DNA of 64,000 nt from Roseimicrobium sp. ORNL1 (GTDB taxonomy: Bacteria > Verrucomicrobiota > Verrucomicrobiia > Verrucomicrobiales > Verrucomicrobiaceae): contig NZ_CP049143.1 of the NCBI RefSeq assembly GCF_011044495.1, positions 496,001 through 560,000 of the forward strand, in the 5' to 3' direction. The position numbers were made by a program, and so were the translations under genes. This document shows, piece by piece, positions 56,389 to 64,000 of the stretch. Below the pieces are notes generated by a model. It was not told where the DNA came from and did not search any database. It worked only from the letters and a program-made list of their open reading frames with translations. Each line of letters opens with the position of its first letter. Positions within the stretch are counted from its first letter, which is position 1.

Positions 56389-56758
56389 CCAAGGAGCGGC
56401 TGCTTTAGCTGCCGTTGTATCCACAAGGAGATGTTCACGACAGATCCGGATGCTGTGACGGGAAGCGTCCTTGGACTGCGCGGAGCCCTGCTGCCGCTTT
56501 CCAGAGTCCACAGCCTGCTGTGGCGATGGTGACACCCGCTCGTGGGGTGATATCTCCGGAAGACTTGGCGACTTCGTCGCGGTGTAGCGTGCAGCAGGCT
56601 GCACTTCAGGAAAGCGGCAGCAGGGCTGCACGCAGCCCAAGGCCTTCGGCACTGCTTCTGGCTCGCAGGCCTTACGTTCACGTCAGATGTGATAGGAAAG
56701 CAAAGGTTTTGCCCGCTTCGCTTATCCTTCAACGGCAGCTAAAGCAGCCGCTCCTTGG
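56389..56758. repeat. Family 1 repeat, copy D, with arms split by a family 2 element
   Basis: CCAAGGAGCGGCTGCTTTAG-CTGCCGTTG at 56389-56417 is the perfect 29-base reverse complement of 56730-56758. In other copies the two arms are ~20-30 bases apart; here 312 bases lie between, and these contain a family 2 element (56465-56645). The gap 56371-56788 has no gene. Confidence 0.85.
56465..56645. repeat. Family 2 palindromic repeat, copy B
   Basis: Matches the element at 47123-47302 along its length: GCGTCC..TGGACTGCG, CCTGCTGCCGCTTT, AGAGTCC.CAGCCTGCTG, GGCGATGGTGA, CGTGGGGTGATAT, CTTGGCGACTTCGTCGCGGTG and AAAGCGGCAGCAGG...CTGCACGCAG. The arms are again inverted. It lies between the two arms of family 1 copy D. 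Confidence 0.83.
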
Positions 56759-56788
56759 GATGAGGGCATGGGCCCATCTCTCCCCCCT

Positions 56789-57664
56789 TCACTCCACATT
56801 CTGCACCTGCTCGCGAATCTTCTCCAGCTCTGTCTTCGCGCGCACGACGAGTTGCGCGAGTTGGGCGTGGTTCGCCTTGCTGCCCATGGTGTTGAACTCG
56901 CGGAACAACTCCTGCGAAAGGAAATCGAGTGAGCGTCCCACGGGCTCACCGCTTTCCATATACGTGCGGAACTGAGCGATGTGGCTCTCCGCGCGGGTCT
57001 GTTCCTCGGTGGTATCAATGCGGTCGGCGAAGAGGGCGATCTCTTTCACGAGGCGTTCGTCATCCAGGGGAAGTGGCAGACCGGCTTCCTCCAGGCGCTG
57101 GCGAAGGACTTCGCGCTGGCGCTGCACAATCTGCGGTGAAATCTCACGCGCCTCCTTCAGCATCACTTGCAGCGCATCGAGTCGCGCGGAGATGTCCTGC
57201 TTGAGGTTGAGCCCCTCGGTTTTCCGCATCGCAATCATCTGCGTCACTGCGGCATCCACGGCCTTCTCCAGATGAGGCAGGGCTTCTTCCGCGGTCCATG
57301 AGGATTGCTCAATCGTGAACACGCCGGGCCAGCGCGGCATTTCGGAGAGGGAGAGATTCTGGATGAGATGCAGCTTCTGTGCGAGGTGCTGGAGCGACTC
57401 TGCATACTGCTGCGCGAGGCCTTCATCCACACGCAGCTTTGACCCGGAGGCAGACCCCTGGTCCATGGAAATGCTCACCTGCACACGCCCCCGGGAGAGT
57501 TTTGCGGCACAGCGATTGCGCAGGGGAATCTCCAGCTCAGAAAGCTCGCGTGGCAGGCTGATCACCAGCTCCAGTTGTTTGCGATTGATGGAGGAGGCCT
57601 CCGCGCGCCAGACAATGCCATTCTCGATGGCTTCGCCCCGGCCAAATCCTGTCATGCTATGCAT
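56789..57664 (-). CDS. YicC-family endoribonuclease
   Basis: 291 residues. N-terminus MHSMTGFGRGE and WRAEASSINRKQLELVISLP match the YicC_N domain; the C-terminal DUF1732 part has the ending MESGEPVGRSLDFLSQELFR, EFNTMGSKANHAQLAQLVV, the metal-binding/catalytic region of the family (NTxGSKxxD-type; here His replaces Asp in KANHAQ). YicC proteins are metal-dependent endoribonucleases that act on small RNAs. Normally beside gmk; here apart from it. Family repeats lie directly downstream. Confidence 0.93.
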   Translation of the reverse strand: MHSMTGFGRGEAIENGIVWRAEASSINRKQLELVISLPRELSELEIPLRNRCAAKLSRGRVQVSISMDQGSASGSKLRVDEGLAQQYAESLQHLAQKLHLIQNLSLSEMPRWPGVFTIEQSSWTAEEALPHLEKAVDAAVTQMIAMRKTEGLNLKQDISARLDALQVMLKEAREISPQIVQRQREVLRQRLEEAGLPLPLDDERLVKEIALFADRIDTTEEQTRAESHIAQFRTYMESGEPVGRSLDFLSQELFREFNTMGSKANHAQLAQLVVRAKTELEKIREQVQNVE

Positions 57665-57771
57665 CGTAAAAAATGTTGAATGGTTCTCAGTTCCCGGTTC
57701 CCGGTTTTAGCTCAGGGGACTGAGCATCGCAAAATTGGATTTGTTTTGCAACGGTACGCAGCAATCACTCC

Positions 57772-60408
57772 TTAGGGGGCAGGGGTTGGTTCCAAAATCT
57801 TTTCAGCCTCCGGAGTCGCCATGAGCCACGTCGCTTTGGTCATGTCCGGGATGGTTGCATGGCCCTTTGAATTCACCTTCACGGGGACAAAGCCGAGCAC
57901 CTCAATCATCTCCACATCGTGGCCCAGATGCGCCATGAGATCGATATTGCGCACACCGATGATGAGCAGCGGTTGCTCGCGGGGGATGTGTTCGGGTATG
58001 GCACGCAGTTGCAGCGTGGCGCGTCCGGCGTTCGTGAGCTCCAGCCGCCTGACAAAGGCCACCGAGCGCGCATACGGCCGGATCTCAAAACTGCGAGCCC
58101 AGTGGTTCTGGTTCTCGGAGGCGGTGAGCTCACACACATATTCGCCGAATTCGACGAGGGAGATGTGGAGTCGTGGATCGCCGGGTTTCACATCCCGGAG
58201 CACGGGCAGTTCCTTCTTTGCCGCTTCCAACAGTTGTGTCCGCACGTCCTCAGACACGGTGACGGCGGGTTTAGGCTTCTGGTCTTCCTGGTGATTGAAG
58301 AGGTAGTACCCGCCCGCCGCCACACTGGCGAGACCGGCGTGCACCACCAGCAGGGTGCCCACGAACGTGGCAAAGGAGCTGACGCCGCGCGCCGGATAGC
58401 CGGCACTGCGACGCTTCTGTTTGTTTGCGCCCCGCGGCTCTGGTGTCACGCGCACCACGGTCGGCACGAAGGTGGGGCCTTGCCGCTGACGCTGGGCAAG
58501 GCGCAACAGGAGCGCGGCCAGCTTGCGCATGGCTCCGGCACCGCCGGCTACCAGCATGAGCGGCATGCCCCACTCACAGCAGGTCCACATGCGGCGTCCC
58601 AGGCTGCCACCCGTCATGCCCGTAAGCAGGGCGACAAATGGAATGCCGACCGCGACCAGAGCCCACAGGGGGCGTCGTTCAGAAGGACTGACGTACATCA
58701 CCAGCACGGTCACCAGGGGCCACATCCATATGGCGGAGATGCCATGAAGCGCCAGCGTGGCTATGAGCACCAGCAGAGAAGCGACGACCGCCGCCCACGG
58801 CTCCGTCTGACGAAAGAGGAGCAGCGCCGCACCAATCAACCCGATGAGCACGACACCGAAGTGATCCGGTCCGTGGAATTCCCACCACGTGAAGAAGGTC
58901 TTGATGCCACGCCAGATGGTCTGCACGTAGCGGCCGGGGTGGTCCTTCACCGCCTCCCGGTATTTTTTCATGTAGTAGTTGTAGCGTTCACCGTGCGTAT
59001 CGGTCACGCCCTCCTGCTGCCACTCCGCGGCGACGTCCGTATTCCAGCGACCGTCCTCCGTGGCCGTGGCGTACATGAGGTTGGCACTGCTGGTGGAGAG
59101 ATTGTTCACGCCATGCACCATGTGCTGGCGTACGAGCCAAGGCGCCCACGTCACCGCCACCATGCCCGCGAGGAAGATGGTTCTTCCCACGGCGCTGAAG
59201 AAACCGTTGCGGATATTCCATGTCGCAAAGGCCACGAGGCCATAGCCGATGAGGGCAAAGAATCCGAAGCCCGAGGCGAGATTTGCGCATGCCAGCAGGA
59301 TGGCGGCGAGAGCGACACGCCACACCTCCGGTTTTGCCAGGGCTACCGCGAGCGCGAGGACCGCCGCCGCGCCGAAGAGCACGCCGAGTGTCTCCGTGAG
59401 CAGGAGCTGGGAGAAGGAGATGTAGTCCTCACCAAAAGCGATCTCCATGGCCCCAGCGAGACCGGCGAGGCGTGAGCCACCCTTGATGCCGATGGCGCAC
59501 ACCGTGGCCGCCGCCAGTGCGAGCCAGAAGGCATTCAGCGCCTTCGCCGCCAGCAGTGATGGCCCGGTGAGCATGTAGAGCAGGCTCACCATCGCCGGGT
59601 ACAGCGGGCGTTGCGCCGCGAAGCCGCCCTCAAATCCCCGGCCGGCTGCCATGTTCACCGCCAGTTCATCCCAGCCGGAGGCATCGGTATACGGCACGCC
59701 TTTCACCGAGAAACAGCCCTCTGAATACTCCAGCGCCGCAGGCAGACGCCAGAAGGTGGTGATGAGGGCGATGGCGAATACGATTCCGACCACGCGAAGA
59801 GCCGGCACCGCATTCAGTTTGTCCGCGGCATCCCCAGCCATCTTTCTGGCGAGGGGTTGCATGGCCGTGCCAGCGCCGCCTGCGACCAGCAGGATGATGG
59901 AGAGGACCCACAGGGCCGGGCTCACGGGACGCGGCAGCAGCAGCGCCAGATTCCGTACATAGGGGCCAGGATCCTCGTTTCCCGGCAGGGAGAAGTAGAT
60001 GTAGTCGCGCTGGATTTTGTACGTGCCCTGTCCCTTCTCCACGATGGTGGCGGCGTGCGGCACACGGAGGCCGATGGGCACGCCGTCCTTCAGGAGTTGC
60101 ACCTCGTGCGCCGCTACGGACCCGCGCGCCCACTCGGGGAGTTTTGCCTTCCAGGCAAAGCCGTCCTGCTTGAGTTTCTCCGCCGCGGGCATCTGCCAGA
60201 AGCGGGACGAGAGCGTGCCGAACTGGTCCTGCACCACTGCGCCCAGCAGGAGCAGCAGGCCCAGGGCCGCAGTCGTCAGCGCGGTGTACGCGGCCGCACG
60301 TGTCTCCCACCATGAGGTCAGCGAGGGCGGCAGGGAAGGGAGGGGAAACACTTTTCCTTCATAGAGGGGCAAAGTTTGCGACGCAAGATCGCATTCTTTC
60401 AGAAGCAT
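57772..60408 (-). CDS. Large membrane protein, ArnT/PMT-like glycosyltransferase
   Basis: 878 residues. After one N-terminal helix and a periplasmic segment (~60-160) there are about ten membrane helices with the GT39/ArnT-type pattern ASGWDELAVNMAAGRGFEGG then AAQRPLYPAMVSLLYML, MEIAFGEDYISFSQLLLTET and CANLASGFGFFALIGYGLVA. The C-terminal ~170 residues after another helix are a soluble beta-rich domain. It probably transfers a sugar from a polyprenyl carrier on the outer face of the membrane. Substrate unknown. The first ATG at 60408 is only 26 bases from divergent tsaD; a GTG at 60351 with AAGGA just upstream is a plausible real start. Confidence 0.72.
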   Translation of the reverse strand: MLLKECDLASQTLPLYEGKVFPLPSLPPSLTSWWETRAAAYTALTTAALGLLLLLGAVVQDQFGTLSSRFWQMPAAEKLKQDGFAWKAKLPEWARGSVAAHEVQLLKDGVPIGLRVPHAATIVEKGQGTYKIQRDYIYFSLPGNEDPGPYVRNLALLLPRPVSPALWVLSIILLVAGGAGTAMQPLARKMAGDAADKLNAVPALRVVGIVFAIALITTFWRLPAALEYSEGCFSVKGVPYTDASGWDELAVNMAAGRGFEGGFAAQRPLYPAMVSLLYMLTGPSLLAAKALNAFWLALAAATVCAIGIKGGSRLAGLAGAMEIAFGEDYISFSQLLLTETLGVLFGAAAVLALAVALAKPEVWRVALAAILLACANLASGFGFFALIGYGLVAFATWNIRNGFFSAVGRTIFLAGMVAVTWAPWLVRQHMVHGVNNLSTSSANLMYATATEDGRWNTDVAAEWQQEGVTDTHGERYNYYMKKYREAVKDHPGRYVQTIWRGIKTFFTWWEFHGPDHFGVVLIGLIGAALLLFRQTEPWAAVVASLLVLIATLALHGISAIWMWPLVTVLVMYVSPSERRPLWALVAVGIPFVALLTGMTGGSLGRRMWTCCEWGMPLMLVAGGAGAMRKLAALLLRLAQRQRQGPTFVPTVVRVTPEPRGANKQKRRSAGYPARGVSSFATFVGTLLVVHAGLASVAAGGYYLFNHQEDQKPKPAVTVSEDVRTQLLEAAKKELPVLRDVKPGDPRLHISLVEFGEYVCELTASENQNHWARSFEIRPYARSVAFVRRLELTNAGRATLQLRAIPEHIPREQPLLIIGVRNIDLMAHLGHDVEMIEVLGFVPVKVNSKGHATIPDMTKATWLMATPEAEKILEPTPAP

Positions 60409-60434
60409 TGTATGCTCCCGGTCCCTTCCCCACC

Positions 60435-61469
60435 ATGCTTTCTGCCCGCCTGCTCGCTCTGGAAACCTCTTGCGATGAGACTGCTGCCGCTGTGCTTACG
60501 GCGGAGGGCACCGTGCTCAGCAGCGTGGTGGCCTCGCAAATCGAGGCTCATCGCATTTACGGTGGGGTGGTGCCGGAGGTGGCCTCGCGAAATCATATCC
60601 TGCACATGCGCGGTTTGGTGGAGCAGGCGGTAGCAGATGCCGGTGTCTCGCTGAAGGACATCGGCGCCTTTGCCGCCACGAGCGGTCCGGGTCTGGTGAG
60701 CTCGCTCCTGATTGGCAGCACCACGGCCAAGGCACTCGCGCTGGCGGAGGGCAGGCCGTTTCTGGCTATCAATCATCTGGAAGGCCATCTCCTCTCGCCC
60801 TTCATGCCTGCGGGTGAGACTGCGCCCGAGACCCTGCCGGAGATTCCCTCCCACGTGGCGCTCATCGTGAGCGGGGGGCATACCATGCTCCTGCACGTGC
60901 GTGGAGTGGGGGACTACAAGCTGCTGGGTCGCACGCGTGATGATGCTGCTGGTGAAGCCTTCGACAAGGTGGCGAAGATGCTCGGCCTGCCCTATCCCGG
61001 CGGACCCGAGATCGACCGTCGTGCGAAGTCTGGGAAACGCGATGCTTATGACTTTCCGCGCAGCATGATGGAGCGCGGCAGCAACGAATTCTCCTTCAGC
61101 GGCCTGAAGACCTCCGTGCTCTACCTCCTGCCGAAAGTGGACCTCACGTCCGAGCAGGTCATGGCGGATGTGTGCGCCTCCTTCCAGGAAGCCGTGGTGG
61201 AAGTGCTGGTGGAAAAGACCGTGCGCGCCGCGCGTGCCTGTGGTGAGAAACTGGTCGCCGTGAGCGGTGGGGTGAGCTGCAACACCCGCGTGCGCGAGCT
61301 CTTTGCCAAACGCGCGAAGGACTTCGGCCTCACCCTCCAGCTCGCGCACCCAAGCTACAGCACGGACAACGCCGCCATGATCGGCTTCGCCGCCGTGCAG
61401 CGGTGGAAAGCCGGATACTCCTCACCGCTGGAGGTGGATGTGAATCCGAACTTGCCGCTGGTGGGTTGA
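60435..61469 (+). CDS. tsaD: tRNA N6-adenosine threonylcarbamoyltransferase
   Basis: 344 residues from the ATG at 60435 (MLSARLLALETSCDETAAAV); the longer open frame to 60300 is excluded because it crosses the divergent gene. Motifs: HRIYGGVVPEVASRNHILHM, FLAINHLEGHLLSP (metal-binding His pair), SGGHTMLLHV, SYSTDNAAMIGFAA, all intact. TsaD with TsaB/TsaE transfers threonylcarbamoyl to A37 of ANN-decoding tRNAs. Essential in most bacteria. Confidence 0.97.
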   Translation: MLSARLLALETSCDETAAAVLTAEGTVLSSVVASQIEAHRIYGGVVPEVASRNHILHMRGLVEQAVADAGVSLKDIGAFAATSGPGLVSSLLIGSTTAKALALAEGRPFLAINHLEGHLLSPFMPAGETAPETLPEIPSHVALIVSGGHTMLLHVRGVGDYKLLGRTRDDAAGEAFDKVAKMLGLPYPGGPEIDRRAKSGKRDAYDFPRSMMERGSNEFSFSGLKTSVLYLLPKVDLTSEQVMADVCASFQEAVVEVLVEKTVRAARACGEKLVAVSGGVSCNTRVRELFAKRAKDFGLTLQLAHPSYSTDNAAMIGFAAVQRWKAGYSSPLEVDVNPNLPLVG

Positions 61470-61496
61470 CGACCGTGTGTGGTACTCTGTGATGCC

Positions 61497-61964
61497 ATGA
61501 GGAAAAATCACATCAGGCGGAATGTCTCATGGGCCGTGCTGGCCTTGGCTGTGACTGTCTGGTCTGCGATGACGCTTGCCCAGGCACCGCAACCGCCTGC
61601 GCAAGGGAAGACAGTCCTGCTGGTGGACGCATCAGATAAGGTGTCAGAAATCGCATGGGATCCTGGCCTGAGTTTTGGAGGGGCGGTGTTACGGAGCCAA
61701 AACCCTGGATGGCGACTCATCGTCCGCCTGTGGCGGGGGGACAAAAGCACGCGTTACAACGAGAGAGAGCTGAGGGAAAAATCGGTACAGAATCAACCAT
61801 TGCAGGAGAATGATGTGGTCGTGATTGGGGTGGTGGATGAAGAACGCCTCCGTCGCCTTGAGAGTATCCCTGCCATTGCGCGTGCCTTGGGATTGCCGGC
61901 CACGAAGTCTCCTGGAGACAAGCCATCATCGGAGCGCCGGGCTGATCGCATCCTTAACTTTTGA
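61497..61964 (+). CDS. Secreted hypothetical protein
   Basis: 155 residues from the ATG at 61497. N-terminal signal sequence (VSWAVLALAVTVWSAMTLAQ), then a short Pro-rich linker and alpha/beta sequence (KTVLLVDASDKVSEIAWDPG, GWRLIVRLWRGDKSTRYNER, ENDVVVIGVVDEERLRRLES). No family recognised. It follows tsaD by 27 bases and could be on the same transcript. Confidence 0.65.
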   Translation: MRKNHIRRNVSWAVLALAVTVWSAMTLAQAPQPPAQGKTVLLVDASDKVSEIAWDPGLSFGGAVLRSQNPGWRLIVRLWRGDKSTRYNERELREKSVQNQPLQENDVVVIGVVDEERLRRLESIPAIARALGLPATKSPGDKPSSERRADRILNF

Positions 61965-62009
61965 GTTTTCCCATTGAGCCAGTGGTTGGCCTGTGCCTAC
62001 GATGCCACC

Positions 62010-62660
62010 ATGAAATCCGGCAGTGCTCCGAAGGATGCAGCCTCCCTCATGGAGTGGCTCATGGACAAGTCCGTGAATGGCACCGCGCCGCTCTCCTCTG
62101 CGGAGGACCTGGCGCAGGAGTATCTCATTGATGAATCCTATGCGGATGACGGCGAGCGCATCGATGCGCTCATCCAGTGGGAGACGACGAAGAACTTCAC
62201 TGCGGGATTCATCACCGGACTGGGTGGCATTCTTACGATGCCCGTGAGTGTGCCGGCGGACATGCTGGCTTCCTGGCTCATCCAGGCACGCATGTCAGCG
62301 GCGATTGCTCGTATCTGTGGTTTTGATTTGAGCTCGGATCGTGTGCAGACTTTCATCCTCGCCTGCCTTGCAGGAGATGCAGTGAAGGACGTGGGCAAAG
62401 CCGCCGGGATCGACCTCACCCAGGGAGTGACCAAGACCATGATGAAGAAGGTCTCCGCCGAAGTCGTGGAGGAACTGCACGAGCAAGTGGGCAAGCGTCT
62501 CATGACTGCCGCTGCGAAGAAAGGTGCCACCAGCCTTGCACGTGGCATCCCGTTGTTGGGTGGAGTCGTGGGTGGGGTATTTGATGCGACGGCTTGCAAC
62601 GTCGTGGGCCGCACGGCGAAGGCGTTGTTTTATCCACGCAGGAAGAGCAGGGCGGCTTGA
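62010..62660 (+). CDS. EcsC-like family protein
   Basis: 216 residues from the ATG at 62010 (MKSGSAPKDAASLMEWLM); a non-ATG start at 61974 is possible. Motifs ALIQWETTKNFTAGFITGLG, TMPVSVPADMLASWLIQARM, SAAIARICGFDLSSDRVQTF and RGIPLLGGVVGGVFDATACN resemble the EcsC protein family (ABC-transporter-associated in Bacillus, but widespread as a lone protein). Moderately hydrophobic; probably peripheral to the membrane. Role unknown. A family 1 repeat follows. Confidence 0.82.
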   Translation: MKSGSAPKDAASLMEWLMDKSVNGTAPLSSAEDLAQEYLIDESYADDGERIDALIQWETTKNFTAGFITGLGGILTMPVSVPADMLASWLIQARMSAAIARICGFDLSSDRVQTFILACLAGDAVKDVGKAAGIDLTQGVTKTMMKKVSAEVVEELHEQVGKRLMTAAAKKGATSLARGIPLLGGVVGGVFDATACNVVGRTAKALFYPRRKSRAA

Positions 62661-62664
62661 TCAC

Positions 62665-62743
62665 CGAGGAACGGCGACTTTAGTCGCTGACTCACTCGCG
62701 CTTCGAGCGCGAGTGCAACGGCAGCTAAAGCAGCCGCTCCTTG
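62665..62743. repeat. REP-type palindromic repeat, family 1, copy E
   Basis: Left lobe GGAACGGCGACTTTAGTCGC, central hairpin CTCGCGCTTCGAGCGCGAG, right lobe CAACGGCAGCTAAAGCAGCC then GCTCCTTG. The right lobe is identical to that of copy D, and the left lobe is of the A/B type. Confidence 0.83.
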
Positions 62744-62788
62744 AAGGCTTCTTGACACCCGTGCACCGCCCATCGCAACATCACTGTC

Positions 62789-64000
62789 ATGACGATGACG
62801 CGCTCCCATTTCTCCACCTCGCTGTGCGCCGCGCTCCTGGCGGCCACATGCTGTAGCAGCTTCACCACCTCCTCGTGGGCGCGAGACGATCGCAAGCCCA
62901 CCGTGCTCGCGCCGGCGCTGCAGAAGTTTGTGGATGACAACACCATCTCCGGTGCCGTGCTCATGGTCACGTCTCCGGACAAGGTGCTCGCGCTGGAAAC
63001 CGTGGGCTCTGCCAATCTGGAGAGCAAGGCGCCGATGAAGGATGATGCGATGTTCTGGATTGCCTCCATGACCAAGCCCATGACGGCGATGGGACTCATG
63101 ATGCTGGTGGAGGAGGGCAAGCTGAGCATTGATGACCCGGTGGAAAAACATCTGCCTGAGTTCAAGGGGCAGATGCTCATCGAGGAGAAGACTCCCGAGC
63201 GCGTGGTGCTGAAGAAGCCCCAGCGTCCCATTACAGTGAAGGACCTGCTCACGCACACGAGCGGCCTCATCAGCGACCTCCCCGGTGGCGGTTCGGCGTT
63301 GGACATGCTCACCCTCCAGGGTGCCGTGGTGGGCTATGCCGTCTCGCCCCTGCAGTTCGAACCGGGCAGCAAGTGGCAGTACTGCAACCCCGGCATCAAT
63401 ACCCTCGGTCGTCTCATTGAGGTGAAGAGTGGCCAGCCCTTCGCGCAATTCATGCAGGAACGTTTCTTTGAGCCGCTTGGCATGAAGGACACCACCTTCT
63501 GGCCCACGGAAGAACAGCTCAAGCGCATCGCCACCTCCTACAAGCCGGGACCTGAAGGCAAGGGTCTGGAAGCCACCACGGTGAAATACCTGAGCCCGAA
63601 TCTGAAGGACCGTCAGCGCATGCCGCTTGCTGCAGGTGGTCTCTTCTCCACCGCGTCCGACCTGGCCAGGATGTACCAGATGGTGCTGAACGGCGGCAAG
63701 CTCGGCAAGAAGCGTTACCTCAAGGAGGACACGCTCAAGCTGATGACCACCAACCAGACCGGTGACCTGAAGGTGAGCTTCAGCGACGGCATGCACATGG
63801 GCCTGGGTTTCCACATCGTGAATACTCCCATGGGTGTGACGGAAGCGCTCAGCCCGGGCAGCTTCGGCCATGGTGGCGCTTATGGCACCCAGGCCTGGAT
63901 CGATCCTACGAAGAAGCTCGCCATCGTGCTGCTCATTCAGCGCGCCGGCCTGCCGAACTCCGACAAGAGCGACATGCGCGCCGCCCTGCAGCGCGCCGCG
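62789..64000 (+). CDS. Serine hydrolase, class C beta-lactamase fold, partial
   Basis: 404 codons from the ATG at 62789 to the right edge with no stop, so the C-terminus is missing. Signal peptide with a possible lipobox-like AATCCSS, then a beta-lactamase/esterase domain: SxxK in FWIASMTKPMTA, Y-x-N in KWQYCNPGINT, DLLTHTSGLISDLPGGG, AAGGLFSTASDLARMYQM, and SFGHGGAYGTQAWIDP in place of the KTG-type motif. Such proteins are usually esterases or D-amino peptidases rather than true beta-lactamases. Many paralogues are typical of Verrucomicrobia. Confidence 0.9.
   Translation, partial: MTMTRSHFSTSLCAALLAATCCSSFTTSSWARDDRKPTVLAPALQKFVDDNTISGAVLMVTSPDKVLALETVGSANLESKAPMKDDAMFWIASMTKPMTAMGLMMLVEEGKLSIDDPVEKHLPEFKGQMLIEEKTPERVVLKKPQRPITVKDLLTHTSGLISDLPGGGSALDMLTLQGAVVGYAVSPLQFEPGSKWQYCNPGINTLGRLIEVKSGQPFAQFMQERFFEPLGMKDTTFWPTEEQLKRIATSYKPGPEGKGLEATTVKYLSPNLKDRQRMPLAAGGLFSTASDLARMYQMVLNGGKLGKKRYLKEDTLKLMTTNQTGDLKVSFSDGMHMGLGFHIVNTPMGVTEALSPGSFGHGGAYGTQAWIDPTKKLAIVLLIQRAGLPNSDKSDMRAALQRAA

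Overview
The window looks like chromosomal DNA of a Verrucomicrobiota bacterium, most likely family Verrucomicrobiaceae (Verrucomicrobium/Roseimicrobium/Prosthecobacter type). This is inferred from high GC, a PEP-CTERM autotransporter-type beta-strand-repeat protein, DUF6807 and LamG secreted proteins, a TorF-like porin, many secreted proteins of unknown family, and many palindromic intergenic repeats. No database search was possible.

Layout. 1-2.9 kb: partial outer-membrane protein, zinc-ribbon protein, rpsT, a secreted protein and an FHA membrane protein. 3.4-8.4 kb: a tetR - adaptor - RND multidrug efflux operon read leftwards, with two palindromic operators in front of tetR. 8.9-15.4 kb: an AT-richer two-gene island coding for a 1408-residue protein with two KaiC-type ATPase domains and what looks like a periplasmic-binding-protein fold, plus a 729-residue AAA+ ATPase. 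This is the best candidate for an undescribed system. 15.4-21.2 kb: a frameshifted methyltransferase, YdeI and DUF4256 proteins, tRNA-Val(GAC), a DUF374 acyltransferase, xylulokinase and a glyoxalase. 21.3-21.9 kb: a BrnT/BrnA-like toxin-antitoxin pair. 22-27 kb: a secreted protein, VanZ, ligA and an NCS2 permease. 26.8-29.2 kb: a tightly coupled four-gene operon of unknown membrane and zinc-ribbon proteins, two of them paralogues.

29.3-39 kb: cupin, small hypotheticals, PQQ-type beta-propeller protein, S41 protease, two tandem paralogous secreted proteins and a LysR regulator. 39.4-44.7 kb: soluble PAS hybrid histidine kinase, beta-strand-repeat surface protein, guanylate kinase. 44.75-45.67 kb: a transposase-less element with ~65-bp terminal inverted repeats. 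45.7-48.2 kb: DUF6807 and LamG proteins. 48.9-55.9 kb: a His-rich heavy-metal RND efflux operon (His-rich secreted protein, TolC-like channel, adaptor, pump, small secreted protein). 56-64 kb: DUF3147, YicC, a large ArnT/PMT-like membrane protein, tsaD, a secreted protein, EcsC-like protein and a partial class C beta-lactamase-fold hydrolase.

The intergenic space holds several palindromic repeat families. One (arms with aaggagcggc / gccgctcctt) appears at least five times, a second about 180 bp long twice plus a half copy, and a third with ~45-bp arms twice. One copy of the second sits between the split arms of the first, suggesting nested insertion. Where the first Met of an open frame was implausible I moved the start to a downstream codon and say so.
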